Assembly: GCA_029210085.1 (NCBI GenBank)
Contig: JARGPP010000007.1
Coordinates: 124,001-188,000 of the forward strand
Source of the DNA: Legionellaceae bacterium
Lineage (GTDB): Bacteria; Pseudomonadota; Gammaproteobacteria; Legionellales; Legionellaceae
DNA length: 64,000 nt
Direction: 5' to 3'
Every line of letters begins with the position of its first letter. Positions within the stretch are counted from its first letter, which is position 1. The position numbers were made by a program, and so were the translations under genes. Shown here piece by piece: positions 21,000 to 29,979 of the stretch. The notes beneath the pieces are model-generated. The model was not told the origin of the DNA, did no database searches, and saw only the letters and a program-made list of their open reading frames with translations.

Positions 21000-22523
21000 A
21001 TGCAGCATGTGCTGAGTTTATTAATTTGGTTTCCAATAGTGATGGGGGTTTTGGTTTTTACCCTCGGTGATGATGCGCGTCCAAATATTGCACGTGGTCT
21101 TGGATTATTGGGTGTTTTAGTCAGCCTTGCGTTGTGTGTGCCGTTGATGACAGGTTTTGATGTCGCAAAAGAAGGTATGCAGTATATTGAACATTTTTCA
21201 TGGCTGCCATCATTAGGGCTCGCTTATCACCTAGGTATTGATGGTTTGTCTTTATTGTTGATTGTGTTAAGTGTATTTACGAATTTAATCGTCATGCTTG
21301 CAACCTGGGAAAGTGTGAAAGCACGTGTGCCCCAATATATTGCTGCTTTTTTAATTATGCAGGGTTTGCTGGTGGGTGTTTTTGCAAGTCTTGATGTGAT
21401 TTTATTTTATGTTTTTTGGGAAGCGACACTGATTCCGATGTATTTAATTATCGGTGTTTGGGGTTCAGATAACCGTGTTTATGCTGCCATTAAGTTTTTC
21501 TTATATACTTTCTTAGGCTCTGTACTGATGTTGGCTGCATTCTTGTATTTAGGCCATCAAGCAGGTTCGTTTAGCCTAGACGCTTTGTATAGTTTAAAGT
21601 TAACAATGACGGCTCAGATATTCATATTTATTGCATTTTTCTTTGGTTTTGCAATTAAGATACCCATGTTTCCAGTGCATACATGGCTACCTGATGCACA
21701 TACAGAAGCGCCTGCAGGAGGCTCGATTGTGCTTGCGGCCGTTTTGCTGAAGCTCGGCGCCTATGGATTTTTGAGGTTTGCCCTGCCTATTGTGCCTGAT
21801 GCAAGTCATTATTTTGCACCGACTATGATAGTTTTATCATTGATTGCCGTTGTGTATGTGGGCTTGGTCGCAATCATCCAGACCGATATGAAGCGCTTAA
21901 TTGCTTATTCATCTATTTCACATATGGGCTTTGTGACATTGGGCTGTTTTGTATTGTTTATGATGGCTGACACCAGTAATCTTCAAAGTGCCGGACTTGT
22001 ATTAGAAGGCGCGATTATTATCATGATTTCGCATGCTTTTGTTTCAAGTGGTATGTTTGCAGGCGTTGGCTTTATTTATGACCGAATGCACACACGCAAT
22101 ATCAGTGATTTTGGAGGGATTGTAAAATCAATGCCTGTGTTTGCGTCATTTTTTATGCTATTTGCGATGGCCAATGCAGGCTTGCCTGGAACCTCGGGGT
22201 TTGTGGGTGAGTTTATGGTGATTCTGGGCAGCATTAAAGCGGGATTTTGGGTTGCCTTCTGGGCAGCAACAACATTGATTATTGGAGCTGCTTATACTTT
22301 ATGGATGTATAAGCGTGTTATTTTTGGACCGATTATACATAAGCCTGTGGCAAGTTTGAAAGACCTCTCTAAATTTGAGGTCAGCGCTTATGCATTGCTT
22401 GCACTCATGGTGATTGGCATGGGAGTTTATCCAAAACCTATGCTTGATTATGTGCATCAATCTGTGAGTACAACCCTTAAACAAGCGGATCACTCAAAAC
22501 TTAAAGTAATAAAGCAAGGTTAA
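21000..22523 (+). CDS. nuoM: NADH-quinone oxidoreductase subunit M
   Basis: NuoM is the middle antiporter-like proton-pumping subunit. The 507-residue product shows FYVFWEATLIPMYLIIG with the conserved Glu, KIPMFPVHTWLPDAHTEAP with the family's Lys/His region, and IAYSSISHMGFV. The length agrees with the E. coli protein (509). It follows nuoL by 13 bases with AAGGGG upstream. Confidence 0.97.
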   Translation: MQHVLSLLIWFPIVMGVLVFTLGDDARPNIARGLGLLGVLVSLALCVPLMTGFDVAKEGMQYIEHFSWLPSLGLAYHLGIDGLSLLLIVLSVFTNLIVMLATWESVKARVPQYIAAFLIMQGLLVGVFASLDVILFYVFWEATLIPMYLIIGVWGSDNRVYAAIKFFLYTFLGSVLMLAAFLYLGHQAGSFSLDALYSLKLTMTAQIFIFIAFFFGFAIKIPMFPVHTWLPDAHTEAPAGGSIVLAAVLLKLGAYGFLRFALPIVPDASHYFAPTMIVLSLIAVVYVGLVAIIQTDMKRLIAYSSISHMGFVTLGCFVLFMMADTSNLQSAGLVLEGAIIIMISHAFVSSGMFAGVGFIYDRMHTRNISDFGGIVKSMPVFASFFMLFAMANAGLPGTSGFVGEFMVILGSIKAGFWVAFWAATTLIIGAAYTLWMYKRVIFGPIIHKPVASLKDLSKFEVSAYALLALMVIGMGVYPKPMLDYVHQSVSTTLKQADHSKLKVIKQG

Positions 22524-22526
22524 ATT

Positions 22527-23972
22527 ATGACAACTGCATTACTGAGCCATATTCATTTAGCGCTCCCAGAAATGACTCTTTTGATTGCTGCATGTGTAGC
22601 ACTTTTAGGCGATTTATTTTTCCCTCGTCGAGGAGCAGCCATTGCTTTTTCTGTTGCCTCCTTAGGTTTGTTACTGGTGTGTGTGGAAAGTGCTTCATTT
22701 TTAGGGCATGGGCAAGCGCAATTATTTGCGGGTGCCTTTGTGAGTGATGATATGGCACATATGATGAAAATCTTTATTGCTATTACTGTTTTTTTAAGTC
22801 TGTTTTATGGGCGAGAATATTTAGACGAGCGTAGTATTCCTGCTGGGGATTATACGGTACTTGCTCTATTCTCAACGCTTGGTATGAGCGTTTTAGTTTC
22901 AGCTCATTCGCTTTTAACGGTATATTTGGGGCTCGAATTACTCTCATTGCCTTTGTATGCCATGATAGCAATTCGCCGCACTGAAACAGAAGGGGCAGAA
23001 GCCGCCATGAAGTACTTTGTGATGGGGGCAATGGCATCCGGTATTTTACTCTATGGCATGTCTCTTTTATTTGGGGCAACAGGCGCGCTTGATTTTGATG
23101 GTATTGCGAAAGCATTAGGAACAAATATATTTCAAAAGCAGCAGGGCTTGCTGATATTTTCATTGGTGTTCTTAGTGGTCGGTACAGCTTTTAAATTGGC
23201 TGCTGCTCCTTTTCATATGTGGGCACCTGATGTGTATGATGGTGCACCGAGTACAACAACGTTATTCATCAGTGCTGCGCCTAAAATTGCAGCACTTGGT
23301 ATGTTGCTACGTCTCATGACCTTAGGGTGGGGAGATTTGGTGATGCAGTGGCAGCATATTATTTTAGTGCTTGCACTACTCTCCACAGGGATTGGTAATA
23401 TTTTAGCCGTTGTTCAAACAAATATTAAACGTTTATTGGCTTACTCAACGATTTCACATGCAGGATATGCCTTGTTTGGTGTATTGGTTGCAACGCCTGA
23501 AGGATACGGCGCTGCGTTATATTATATCTTAGTGTATGGGTTAATGTCGGTTGGCGCATTTGGATTGATTACATTGCTGTCTCGTGGAGGCGTTGAGATT
23601 ATCAAAGTCAATGATTTACGGGGTTTAAATCAGCGTAAGCCATGGCTTGCATTCCTGATGATGCTGATTTTATTCTCGATGGCAGGTGTGCCACCGATGG
23701 TTGGCTTTTTAACGAAGTTATTGGTGCTTAAAGCGCTCGTTGATGCTGGTTTATTATGGGTTGCAGTACTTGGCTTGTTATTCGCAGTCATTGGAGCTTT
23801 TTATTATCTGCGAGTGGTTAAAGTAATGTATTTTGACGCGCCGGTCGATCCAGCACCGATTCATCTTCCACGTAGTGCACAATTTGTATTTTCAATGAAT
23901 GGCTTAAGTTTATTGTACTTAGGTATTTTTCCGAGTGCTTTAATTGCGACTTGCCTTGCGGCTTTTGCTTGA
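22527..23972 (+). CDS. nuoN: NADH-quinone oxidoreductase subunit N
   Basis: NuoN is the third antiporter-like subunit, nearest the NuoA/J/K core. The 481-residue product contains [36 protein letters not shown] and [16 protein letters not shown], all diagnostic. It is the last gene of the nuoA-N operon. No clear T-tailed hairpin follows the stop. Confidence 0.97.
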   Translation: MTTALLSHIHLALPEMTLLIAACVALLGDLFFPRRGAAIAFSVASLGLLLVCVESASFLGHGQAQLFAGAFVSDDMAHMMKIFIAITVFLSLFYGREYLDERSIPAGDYTVLALFSTLGMSVLVSAHSLLTVYLGLELLSLPLYAMIAIRRTETEGAEAAMKYFVMGAMASGILLYGMSLLFGATGALDFDGIAKALGTNIFQKQQGLLIFSLVFLVVGTAFKLAAAPFHMWAPDVYDGAPSTTTLFISAAPKIAALGMLLRLMTLGWGDLVMQWQHIILVLALLSTGIGNILAVVQTNIKRLLAYSTISHAGYALFGVLVATPEGYGAALYYILVYGLMSVGAFGLITLLSRGGVEIIKVNDLRGLNQRKPWLAFLMMLILFSMAGVPPMVGFLTKLLVLKALVDAGLLWVAVLGLLFAVIGAFYYLRVVKVMYFDAPVDPAPIHLPRSAQFVFSMNGLSLLYLGIFPSALIATCLAAFA

Positions 23973-24380
23973 TTCCATGATGCCGCCGTGTGATTTTGCC
24001 ATTGGTCTTGAATTCAAAATATATCTTGCAGGGCCGATGTCTGCTTTGATAGCGAGTAATCTTTATGCGATGTATCAGTTCGAGTCTCATGCTGAGGTTA
24101 GGTTAGAGGTTAAACCCGACAGTTTTTAATAATCTAAGCCAATATGTCATCAGCTTTCTCGTGAGACATTTGTTATAAAAAAAATTCATCTAGATAATGT
24201 ATTAAACGTTGTTGTTACGAGTGAAGCGACGTAATCTAGCGGTTAAAATTTTTGGTCAAAGGCAGCATAAACTTTGTAAAAATAAAGTTAATTCTAAAAG
24301 TAACGCGCTTTTAGAAACATAAAAGGCGTTTAGGCATAGTACATAGCACGTAAGAGCGTCCCACACTAAAGAGTCATAAA
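23973..24380. other. Intergenic stretch after nuoN, no confident gene
   Basis: This stretch of about 400 bases has no convincing gene. A 50-codon frame (ATG 23977 to 24129, plus) begins MMPPCDFAIG but has no ribosome site and no recognisable family. At about 24211-24239 there is a short sequence, TTACGAGTGAAGCGACGTAA, resembling a degenerate copy of a widespread bacterial palindromic repeat. The rest is AT-rich with no other structure seen. The promoter of the following gene pair starts at 24381. Confidence 0.5.
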
Positions 24381-24409
24381 TTGATCTTAGTGATCTTGTA
24401 AATTACAAT
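24381..24409 (+). promoter_or_regulatory. Promoter of the tandem membrane-protein pair
   Basis: A -35 TTGATC (24381-24386) and a -10 TACAAT (24404-24409) are separated by exactly 17 bases, and sit about 50 bases upstream of the first start codon. This is the clearest promoter in the accessory interval and argues that the two paralogues form their own unit, separate from nuo. Confidence 0.55.
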
Positions 24410-24460
24410 GTCGGATTGAGTGTTTTCAATATTTTTTTCATCGTCTCCGGAGATAACCTC

Positions 24461-25264
24461 ATGCCGCCAAAAACTCAACAAGAACTTCAAGTTATATTTA
24501 ATCTGTTGGTGAGTCAGTTGGAAATGGCAAATACTCATAACCAGTTATACTTTGCCTATGATCTTGTTAGCAACCCGGAATGGTCTAAAAAACTGCCAGT
24601 GGAGAGTTATTTAGATGCGTTAAAAGAAAAGTTAACTTTTCAAGCATCAGATGAGCTATTTTATAAAAGCCTTTATCATCGTATTTTTCATACGGGCCCT
24701 GTGCCAGATAAGCATAATCATGTTCTCATGACATCAAAAATGAAGCGTGCCTCAGAAGACGTTTCTTCTCCTCTTACGTTCTGGTTTGACATAGATGAAG
24801 TTGCAACTTTATTGAATGAACATTTTAATATAAGCCCTCATTATCACTTTAAAGTTAGTGAAGTGACCTCTTTAATAGGATGTTCTTCATGGACCGGTAA
24901 CAACCTAGATGAAGTTTCTCTACAGAGAAGGCATGATCTTCGTTTGGTGTATAATTCATCTACTATAAATAGAGATTTTCTCATCGGGTGTATGATAACG
25001 GGTATGTTAAGTGCTGCTGCCTTACTTGTTGTTGCTTTGGCTGTTGCTTCTATGATTACTTTAAGTACAGCAAGTATTGGTGCAGCTGTGGGTGTTGGTT
25101 TTGTATCAGGAATTGCAAGTTATGGTTTTTTTAAAGCTAAAGATGTACCGACGGCAAATACAAAAACAGTAACAGTCGTACCTGGCTCTGAATGTATTGA
25201 GGATGTTTTTCAGAATCACTTTAAAGATTTCATGAGCGTAGCAAGTACGAATGAAATGGTTTAA
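24461..25264 (+). CDS. Unknown membrane protein, first of a tandem pair
   Basis: A 267-residue protein of no family I recognise. The ATG at 24461 has GGAG about eight bases upstream; a longer frame from 24416 is less likely. The N-terminal two thirds is soluble and helical, starting MPPKTQQELQVIF. Residues about 172-228 form a double hydrophobic segment (LLVVALAVASMITLS then a Gly-rich second helix), followed by a short C-terminal tail ending FKDFMSVASTNEMV. It is clearly paralogous to the next gene: same start motif, same helix pair, same tail. With no signal peptide and one hairpin near the C-terminus, it could insert in a membrane of the bacterium or of a host; neither can be decided from sequence. 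Confidence 0.85.
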   Translation: MPPKTQQELQVIFNLLVSQLEMANTHNQLYFAYDLVSNPEWSKKLPVESYLDALKEKLTFQASDELFYKSLYHRIFHTGPVPDKHNHVLMTSKMKRASEDVSSPLTFWFDIDEVATLLNEHFNISPHYHFKVSEVTSLIGCSSWTGNNLDEVSLQRRHDLRLVYNSSTINRDFLIGCMITGMLSAAALLVVALAVASMITLSTASIGAAVGVGFVSGIASYGFFKAKDVPTANTKTVTVVPGSECIEDVFQNHFKDFMSVASTNEMV

Positions 25265-25283
25265 CGTCTTTGGAGGTAGTATT

Positions 25284-26108
25284 ATGGCTCAAAAAACGCA
25301 ACAAGAGATGCAAGTTATCTTTGATATCTTAGTGACCGCTTTGATAGGTGCAAATGATCATAACCGTTCTTATATTTTTTATCATGAGATGGCTGGTAAC
25401 AGAAATTATCCAACGCCACTCACCCAGTTTTTAGATGCATTAAAAAAAGCAATGAAGCCAGAAGATTTTGATGAAACTTTTTTGTCTGAGCTTTATCATG
25501 AAGTGTTTTATACAGGTTCTATACCTTCATATCGTAACCATATTTTGATGAACTCTCAAATGGCATTGGATTCGAGTGATACTGAACAGCCCACATTTAT
25601 AGGATGGAATTTGAGTGATACCGAACAGCTCACATTTTGGGTTGATTTGGATAAAGCAGCAACCTTGTTGAATGCGCATATGGGCATTACGCCCCCTTAT
25701 TCTTTTACATTGGAGTACGGAGTGGGTCGTTCACGGAGTGAGATAGGTGTAGACAGTCTGGATGTGAAAGAAACCAGTAGTGAGCTGGTTAACTCTCGTA
25801 ATGACCCAATAGGGGTGAACAACTATTTTATTTTGGGCTGTGTGGTGAGTGCAGTAATAAGTGTTTTTGCTTTACTGGTTGTTGCTTTAGCTGCCGCAGC
25901 TATGATTGCTTTGAGTACGATGCAAATAGAAATTGCGGCAGGGGTAGGGCTTGGAGCTGGCCTGCTGAGCTATGGTTTTTTTAAGAGAACAGGACCAGCT
26001 TATACAAAAACAGTGCCAATCGAACCTAATCCTGAGCGTATTGAAACGATGTTTCAGGAACATTTCAAAGATATGATTGATGCTACAAGTACGAATCGAA
26101 TGGGGTAG
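25284..26108 (+). CDS. Unknown membrane protein, second of a tandem pair
   Basis: A 274-residue paralogue of the preceding gene, beginning MAQKTQQEMQVIF. The ATG at 25284 has a strong GGAGG (25272-25276) seven bases upstream. The double hydrophobic segment lies at about residues 181-236 (FALLVVALAAAAMIALS, then SYGFFKR), and the tail ends FKDMIDATSTNRMG. A 39-base in-frame tandem duplication (copies at 25574 and 25613) adds 13 residues, repeating SDTEQ, which the first paralogue lacks. The 19-base spacing shows the two are one operon. Function unknown. Confidence 0.85.
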   Translation: MAQKTQQEMQVIFDILVTALIGANDHNRSYIFYHEMAGNRNYPTPLTQFLDALKKAMKPEDFDETFLSELYHEVFYTGSIPSYRNHILMNSQMALDSSDTEQPTFIGWNLSDTEQLTFWVDLDKAATLLNAHMGITPPYSFTLEYGVGRSRSEIGVDSLDVKETSSELVNSRNDPIGVNNYFILGCVVSAVISVFALLVVALAAAAMIALSTMQIEIAAGVGLGAGLLSYGFFKRTGPAYTKTVPIEPNPERIETMFQEHFKDMIDATSTNRMG

Positions 26109-26198
26109 TATTTTTTACTGCATCGTGTTTGATTTGATCTTCTCTTTGATTCAGTTAAGATGCAGCATTTATGGCGCTAGATTGATCTGCAGAAACTT

Positions 26199-27041
26199 AT
26201 GACCGATACGTTACAACGATTTCTTTTTAAAGACACCTGTGTTCGAGGCAAAATCATTAGGCTTGATAGCACACTCAAAACAATTGTGCAGCAACATGAT
26301 TTTCCTTTTGAAATATGTGAGTTACTCAGTCAAACACTCTGTGCGACGGTATTACTTTCAGCGATGCTGAAGTATGATGGTCAATTGACCATGCAGTTTC
26401 AGGGGGAGGGTCCCCTTAAAATGTTGGTTGCTAAATGTGATAATCATCATAATGTTCGTGGTGCAGCTAATTGGGATAAAGAAAGTTTACCTAGCGATCT
26501 AAAAAATGATTTTGAAAATGGCGAGTTGATAATTACCATCCAAAAAAACAAACCCAATCAACGCTATCAGAGCATTGTAAAAATCAATCACCAATCGATT
26601 AGTCAATCCTTAGAAAATTATTTTTTGCAGTCTGAACAAGTAGAAACAAGACTTTGGCTTGCATATGATAAAAGTAGGGAAGAAGCGGTTGGTCTACTTT
26701 TGCAAAAACTGCCAGATGAAACAGACGCACAAAGTCAATGGCAGCATATCCAGATGTTAGCAAATACAATTACTGATAAAGAGTTATTAAACTGGGATAA
26801 TGAAACGTTACTGACACAATTATTTAATGAAGAAACAATTCAATTATTTGAGCCTCAACCGGTTCGTTTTTATTGTCCTTGTAACGTGGAAAAAATGCTT
26901 AATGCCATTACGGTGCTTGGTGAAGAAGAAGCTTTGAGCATGCTGAGTGTGAATCGCTTGATTGAAGTGACTTGTGAGTATTGTAATAAACAGTTTGAAT
27001 TTAATGCAGATGAAATCAAGCGTTTGTTTACTCGGCATTAA
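26199..27041 (+). CDS. hslO: Redox-regulated chaperone Hsp33
   Basis: Hsp33 is a cytoplasmic holdase activated by oxidation of a zinc-bound cysteine cluster at its C-terminus. The 280-residue product has the N-terminal core (QRFLFKDTCVRGKIIRL, then GEGPLKMLVAKCD) and the switch cysteines Cys226 and Cys228 (CPC) plus Cys259 and Cys262 (CEYC), the expected CxC and CxxC pair. The ribosome site is weak. It stands alone between the unknown membrane pair and a small membrane protein. Confidence 0.96.
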   Translation: MTDTLQRFLFKDTCVRGKIIRLDSTLKTIVQQHDFPFEICELLSQTLCATVLLSAMLKYDGQLTMQFQGEGPLKMLVAKCDNHHNVRGAANWDKESLPSDLKNDFENGELIITIQKNKPNQRYQSIVKINHQSISQSLENYFLQSEQVETRLWLAYDKSREEAVGLLLQKLPDETDAQSQWQHIQMLANTITDKELLNWDNETLLTQLFNEETIQLFEPQPVRFYCPCNVEKMLNAITVLGEEEALSMLSVNRLIEVTCEYCNKQFEFNADEIKRLFTRH

Positions 27042-27277
27042 TGATGTGGCCGCGGCAGGTAGGCGAGGAGATGAATTGTCAACTGCTCCGAGTATATGTG
27101 TTGCTCATGCTCTATATCTGCGCGCTATGATAATATATTTTTTATGGATATTTTTGTGTGGACAGCGATGATGGTGTTTAAGTCTGCTTTTGCCGCATAG
27201 CCGCTTTGTGTCACATATGTTACTGTAAAAGCAAGATGAGTTTTTTAGGCAGTCAGTACGAAACAGGAGGTTTTGGT

Positions 27278-27679
27278 ATGAATGCAGAAAATTTTTTATC
27301 TAAGCAGTTACAAAAATTCACACTCGTTGACTTATCATGCGTTAAGTCTGTTTATTTTGTGCTTGGTTTATTAATTTTTACGTTATACCCCCGCTTATCA
27401 TTTTTAGACTGGTGGTTTTATTGTGTTTTATGTGTTTTATGTTGGCTGCCTTTAGCCGTTCATCTGTTCTCACAAGAGGGCACATTCTTTGAAAAGGCAC
27501 ATGCTTTTTTGAAAACGAATAACCCGTCGAATCAAGTGTTATTATTTTTGAGCACTTTTTTCTTCGCGTTGATGCTATCTGTGTTAATACCGGTGTTGGC
27601 GGATGTATACTGGTGGATATATGTGATTGCGATGGTTGGGTTGGCGATTAAACCGTTGACTAAAACATGGTGCTGGTGA
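27278..27679 (+). CDS. Small unknown inner-membrane protein
   Basis: A 133-residue protein I do not recognise. ATG at 27278 has AGGAGG seven bases upstream, so the longer frame from 27206 is rejected. It shows four hydrophobic segments in two pairs (about 24-40 and 43-64, then 87-106 and 109-127), rich in Trp, Leu and Cys, with a hydrophilic linker (SQEGTFFEKAHAFLKTN) between them. No catalytic motif is visible. It appears to be monocistronic. Confidence 0.75.
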   Translation: MNAENFLSKQLQKFTLVDLSCVKSVYFVLGLLIFTLYPRLSFLDWWFYCVLCVLCWLPLAVHLFSQEGTFFEKAHAFLKTNNPSNQVLLFLSTFFFALMLSVLIPVLADVYWWIYVIAMVGLAIKPLTKTWCW

Positions 27680-28058
27680 CCATCGAAGCAGACGATGCAA
27701 AGGTTAAAGCGAGGCGCTTAGTCTTATGGTCGCTTGGCATTGTTTAATCAGTACCTAACGATGCCACAAAATATCTAGAAGTTAGAAGCTTAGCGCTATA
27801 CCTTGACAAGGTGATGGTTAAAAAGTTAGCATCAGTGGCATCATAGCAGTGTCGTTTATTGAGTGATGAACTTGTATTTAAATTTCAATCAAACTTATTC
27901 TTTATCAAATCAATCAGTACTTTTTGTGGTGGTCGGCCATACCCTTTCGTATGCTCTGAGTCGGCTTGCTCTCTAATTTATCTGCTGCGCCTCAGGGCGA
28001 AACCTAAGCAGATAATCAAATGATAATAATATGAATCGTTTTTAGAGAGGGTTTTGTG
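27680..28058. other. Intergenic stretch with hairpin and possible gene remnant
   Basis: No intact gene fits in these 379 bases. On the minus strand, a short frame from about 27975 to 27884 reads like a protein C-terminus (GYGRPPQKVLIDLIKNKFD then stop) but has no start, so it may be a remnant. A long hairpin at 27978-28015 precedes the MFS gene. No good promoter was identified; a TTGACA near 27801 has no convincing -10. Confidence 0.4.
27978..28015 (+). other. Hairpin in the leader of the MFS transporter gene
   Basis: Nine perfectly paired bases, TTATCTGCT (27978-27986) with AGCAGATAA (28007-28015), enclose a second small hairpin CGCC/GGCG (27988-27991 with 27996-27999). There is no T-run after it, so it is not a simple terminator. 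It ends 43 bases before the transporter start codon and could be a leader structure or a repeat. Confidence 0.45.
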
Positions 28059-29336
28059 ATGCATGTATTGAGTCTATTTAAGCAACAGCAGCTTAAGCGT
28101 ATTTATTTGTGTGTGATTTGGATAATTTCGGCAGGTTTTTTATTTTATAAATATTTATTGCAAGTCTCTCCAAGTGTTATGACACATGACTTGATGCAAG
28201 CCTTTCAAGTCAGTGGAGCGGGGCTTGGACATTTATCGGCATTTTATTTTTATGCTTATTTAGTCATGCAGATTCCTGTCGGAGTAATGATTGATAGGTA
28301 TAGCCCGAGATTGCTAACAACAACAGCGATTTTTGTATGTAGCCTTGCAACCTTTCTTTTTTCACAGACAGAGACACTTTGGCTGGCCTGCTTGAGTCGT
28401 GCACTCATGGGGATGGGCTCAGCTTTTGCTGCGGTATCTTGTTTTAAATTAGCGGCTGTTTGGTTTACGCCGAAACGTTTCGCATTTGTTTCGGGATTGT
28501 TCATGACCGCAGCTATGCTAGGAGCGGTGGGTGGGCAGATGCCTTTGGCTTTGTTGGTTCAGTACAAAGGATGGCGGGATGCACTGAGTATTGTCGGTAT
28601 GCTTGGGATGTTGCTCGGAGGCGTGTATTATTTGGTGCTACGAGATAAACCACAAATGATTGAAGATACGCATCAGCCTAAAGAGCCGTGGATTGCTCTT
28701 CTGAAAAAAATTATATTCAACTCACAAACCTGGGCTTTATCTTTATATAGTGGGCTTGCATTTGCGCCCGTGTCTGTATTTGGTGGTTTGTGGGGCGTGC
28801 CTTTTTTGGAAACCGCTTATGAGCTGTCACGAACAGATGCAGCGGTTGCAATTTCTTGTATTTTTATAGGATTTGCGGCGGGTGCACCTTTTTGGGGGTG
28901 GTTGTCTGATTATGTGCAGCGCAGAAAGCCGGTTTTATTTTGTGGTACTTTTGTCGCCTTACTTTGCCTGTTAATTGTATTGTATAGTTCGGCGCTGTCT
29001 TTATTGGTGCTGACCATGATCTTGTTTTGTTTTGGTTTTTCTGCGAGTGGATTTTTCACAAGCTTTGCGATGATTCGAGAGACTTTTCCTTTGGCTCTTG
29101 CTGCGACCGTGCTTAGTATTATGAATACATTTAATTCATTGTTTGAAGCTTTATTTGAGCCACTGATTGGTGTGATACTCGATTGGGTGTGGGATGGTGC
29201 GGTTGTGAACCATGTCCCTCAGTTTTCTATTGTTGGTTATCATTTGTCATTACTATTATTACCGATATCATTGGTCCTATCGTTAGCGAGTTTGACTTTT
29301 ATTGATGAAACATTTTGTGGAGCGAAAACGAAATGA
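28059..29336 (+). CDS. MFS transporter
   Basis: A 425-residue major facilitator with about twelve hydrophobic helices. The conserved loop after helix 2 reads GVMIDRYSPRLL, a variant of the family's G-x3-D-R-x-G-R-R. A second copy of the pattern, GWLSDYVQRRKP, lies mid-protein. The N-terminal LFYKYLLQVSPSVM segment resembles transporters common in Legionella and relatives, some of which import amino acids or nucleosides in host vacuoles; the substrate cannot be read from the sequence. ATG at 28059 (GAGGG seven bases upstream) is preferred over GTG at 28056. Confidence 0.88.
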   Translation: MHVLSLFKQQQLKRIYLCVIWIISAGFLFYKYLLQVSPSVMTHDLMQAFQVSGAGLGHLSAFYFYAYLVMQIPVGVMIDRYSPRLLTTTAIFVCSLATFLFSQTETLWLACLSRALMGMGSAFAAVSCFKLAAVWFTPKRFAFVSGLFMTAAMLGAVGGQMPLALLVQYKGWRDALSIVGMLGMLLGGVYYLVLRDKPQMIEDTHQPKEPWIALLKKIIFNSQTWALSLYSGLAFAPVSVFGGLWGVPFLETAYELSRTDAAVAISCIFIGFAAGAPFWGWLSDYVQRRKPVLFCGTFVALLCLLIVLYSSALSLLVLTMILFCFGFSASGFFTSFAMIRETFPLALAATVLSIMNTFNSLFEALFEPLIGVILDWVWDGAVVNHVPQFSIVGYHLSLLLLPISLVLSLASLTFIDETFCGAKTK

Positions 29337-29347
29337 GCAGAAAGGGC

Positions 29348-29376
29348 TTGCGTAGTAACGCTGTTCCTCGTATAAT
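29348..29376 (+). promoter_or_regulatory. Promoter of tRNA-fMet
   Basis: TTGCGT (29348-29353) and a perfect TATAAT (29371-29376) are spaced by 17 bases and lie 13 bases upstream of the mature tRNA end. The same promoter probably contributes to transcription of rimP-nusA-infB, as metY does in E. coli. Confidence 0.75.
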
Positions 29377-29389
29377 CAGTTCCAGTTGA

Positions 29390-29466
<77 letters not shown>

Positions 29467-29477
29467 ATTTTTAGAAG

Positions 29478-29499
29478 AACCCCATTTATGGGGTTTTTT
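29478..29499 (+). terminator. Intrinsic terminator after tRNA-fMet
   Basis: AACCCCAT (29478-29485) pairs with ATGGGGTT (29488-29495), followed by a run of T to 29499. It lies between the tRNA and rimP and probably attenuates read-through. NusA and antitermination could modulate it, as known for the E. coli metY-nusA-infB leader; that link is inference. Confidence 0.8.
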
Positions 29500-29520
29500 A
29501 TTATCTGATGGTTTGATTTT

Positions 29521-29979
29521 ATGATTCAACAAGACATTGAACAGCTGGTGCGCCCAAGTATTGAAGCAATGGGAATTGAGCTTTGGGGTATCGAATATCA
29601 ACGACAAGGTCGCTCGGGCCTTTTGCGCATTTATATTGATAAGCCAGAAGGTGTTGTGGTCGATGACTGTCAGCGTGTGAGTTATCAAGTAAGCGCAGTA
29701 CTTGATGTGAATGATCCAATTCCTGGGCAGTATCAATTGGAAATTTCTTCCCCAGGGATGCCTCGGCCATTATTTTACGCGGAGCAATATACCCGTTATT
29801 TGGGAGATGAAGTTCAAATTCGCTTAAATGTTCCTTTGGACGGTAGGCGTAATATAGTTGGTATAATTCAAGCAGTTGAAGGCGATGCTTTATTTCTTGT
29901 TGAAGGGGATATTAAGCATACGTTTCTTTTTTCAAACATTATTAAAGCACATTTGACAGGCGAACGAGGCGAAGCATGA
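29521..29979 (+). CDS. rimP: Ribosome maturation factor RimP
   Basis: RimP assists assembly of the 30S subunit. The 152-residue product has the N-terminal domain ([22 protein letters not shown] with DDCQRVS) and the signature [14 protein letters not shown], then the C-terminal SH3-like domain. It lies first in the rimP-nusA-infB-rbfA-truB operon and overlaps nusA by four bases. Confidence 0.96.
   Translation: MIQQDIEQLVRPSIEAMGIELWGIEYQRQGRSGLLRIYIDKPEGVVVDDCQRVSYQVSAVLDVNDPIPGQYQLEISSPGMPRPLFYAEQYTRYLGDEVQIRLNVPLDGRRNIVGIIQAVEGDALFLVEGDIKHTFLFSNIIKAHLTGERGEA

Noticed and set aside
23944-24129. 61-codon plus-strand frame overlapping the nuoN end
   Set aside because: It has no Shine-Dalgarno and no recognised family. 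It is kept only as a note in the intergenic entry.
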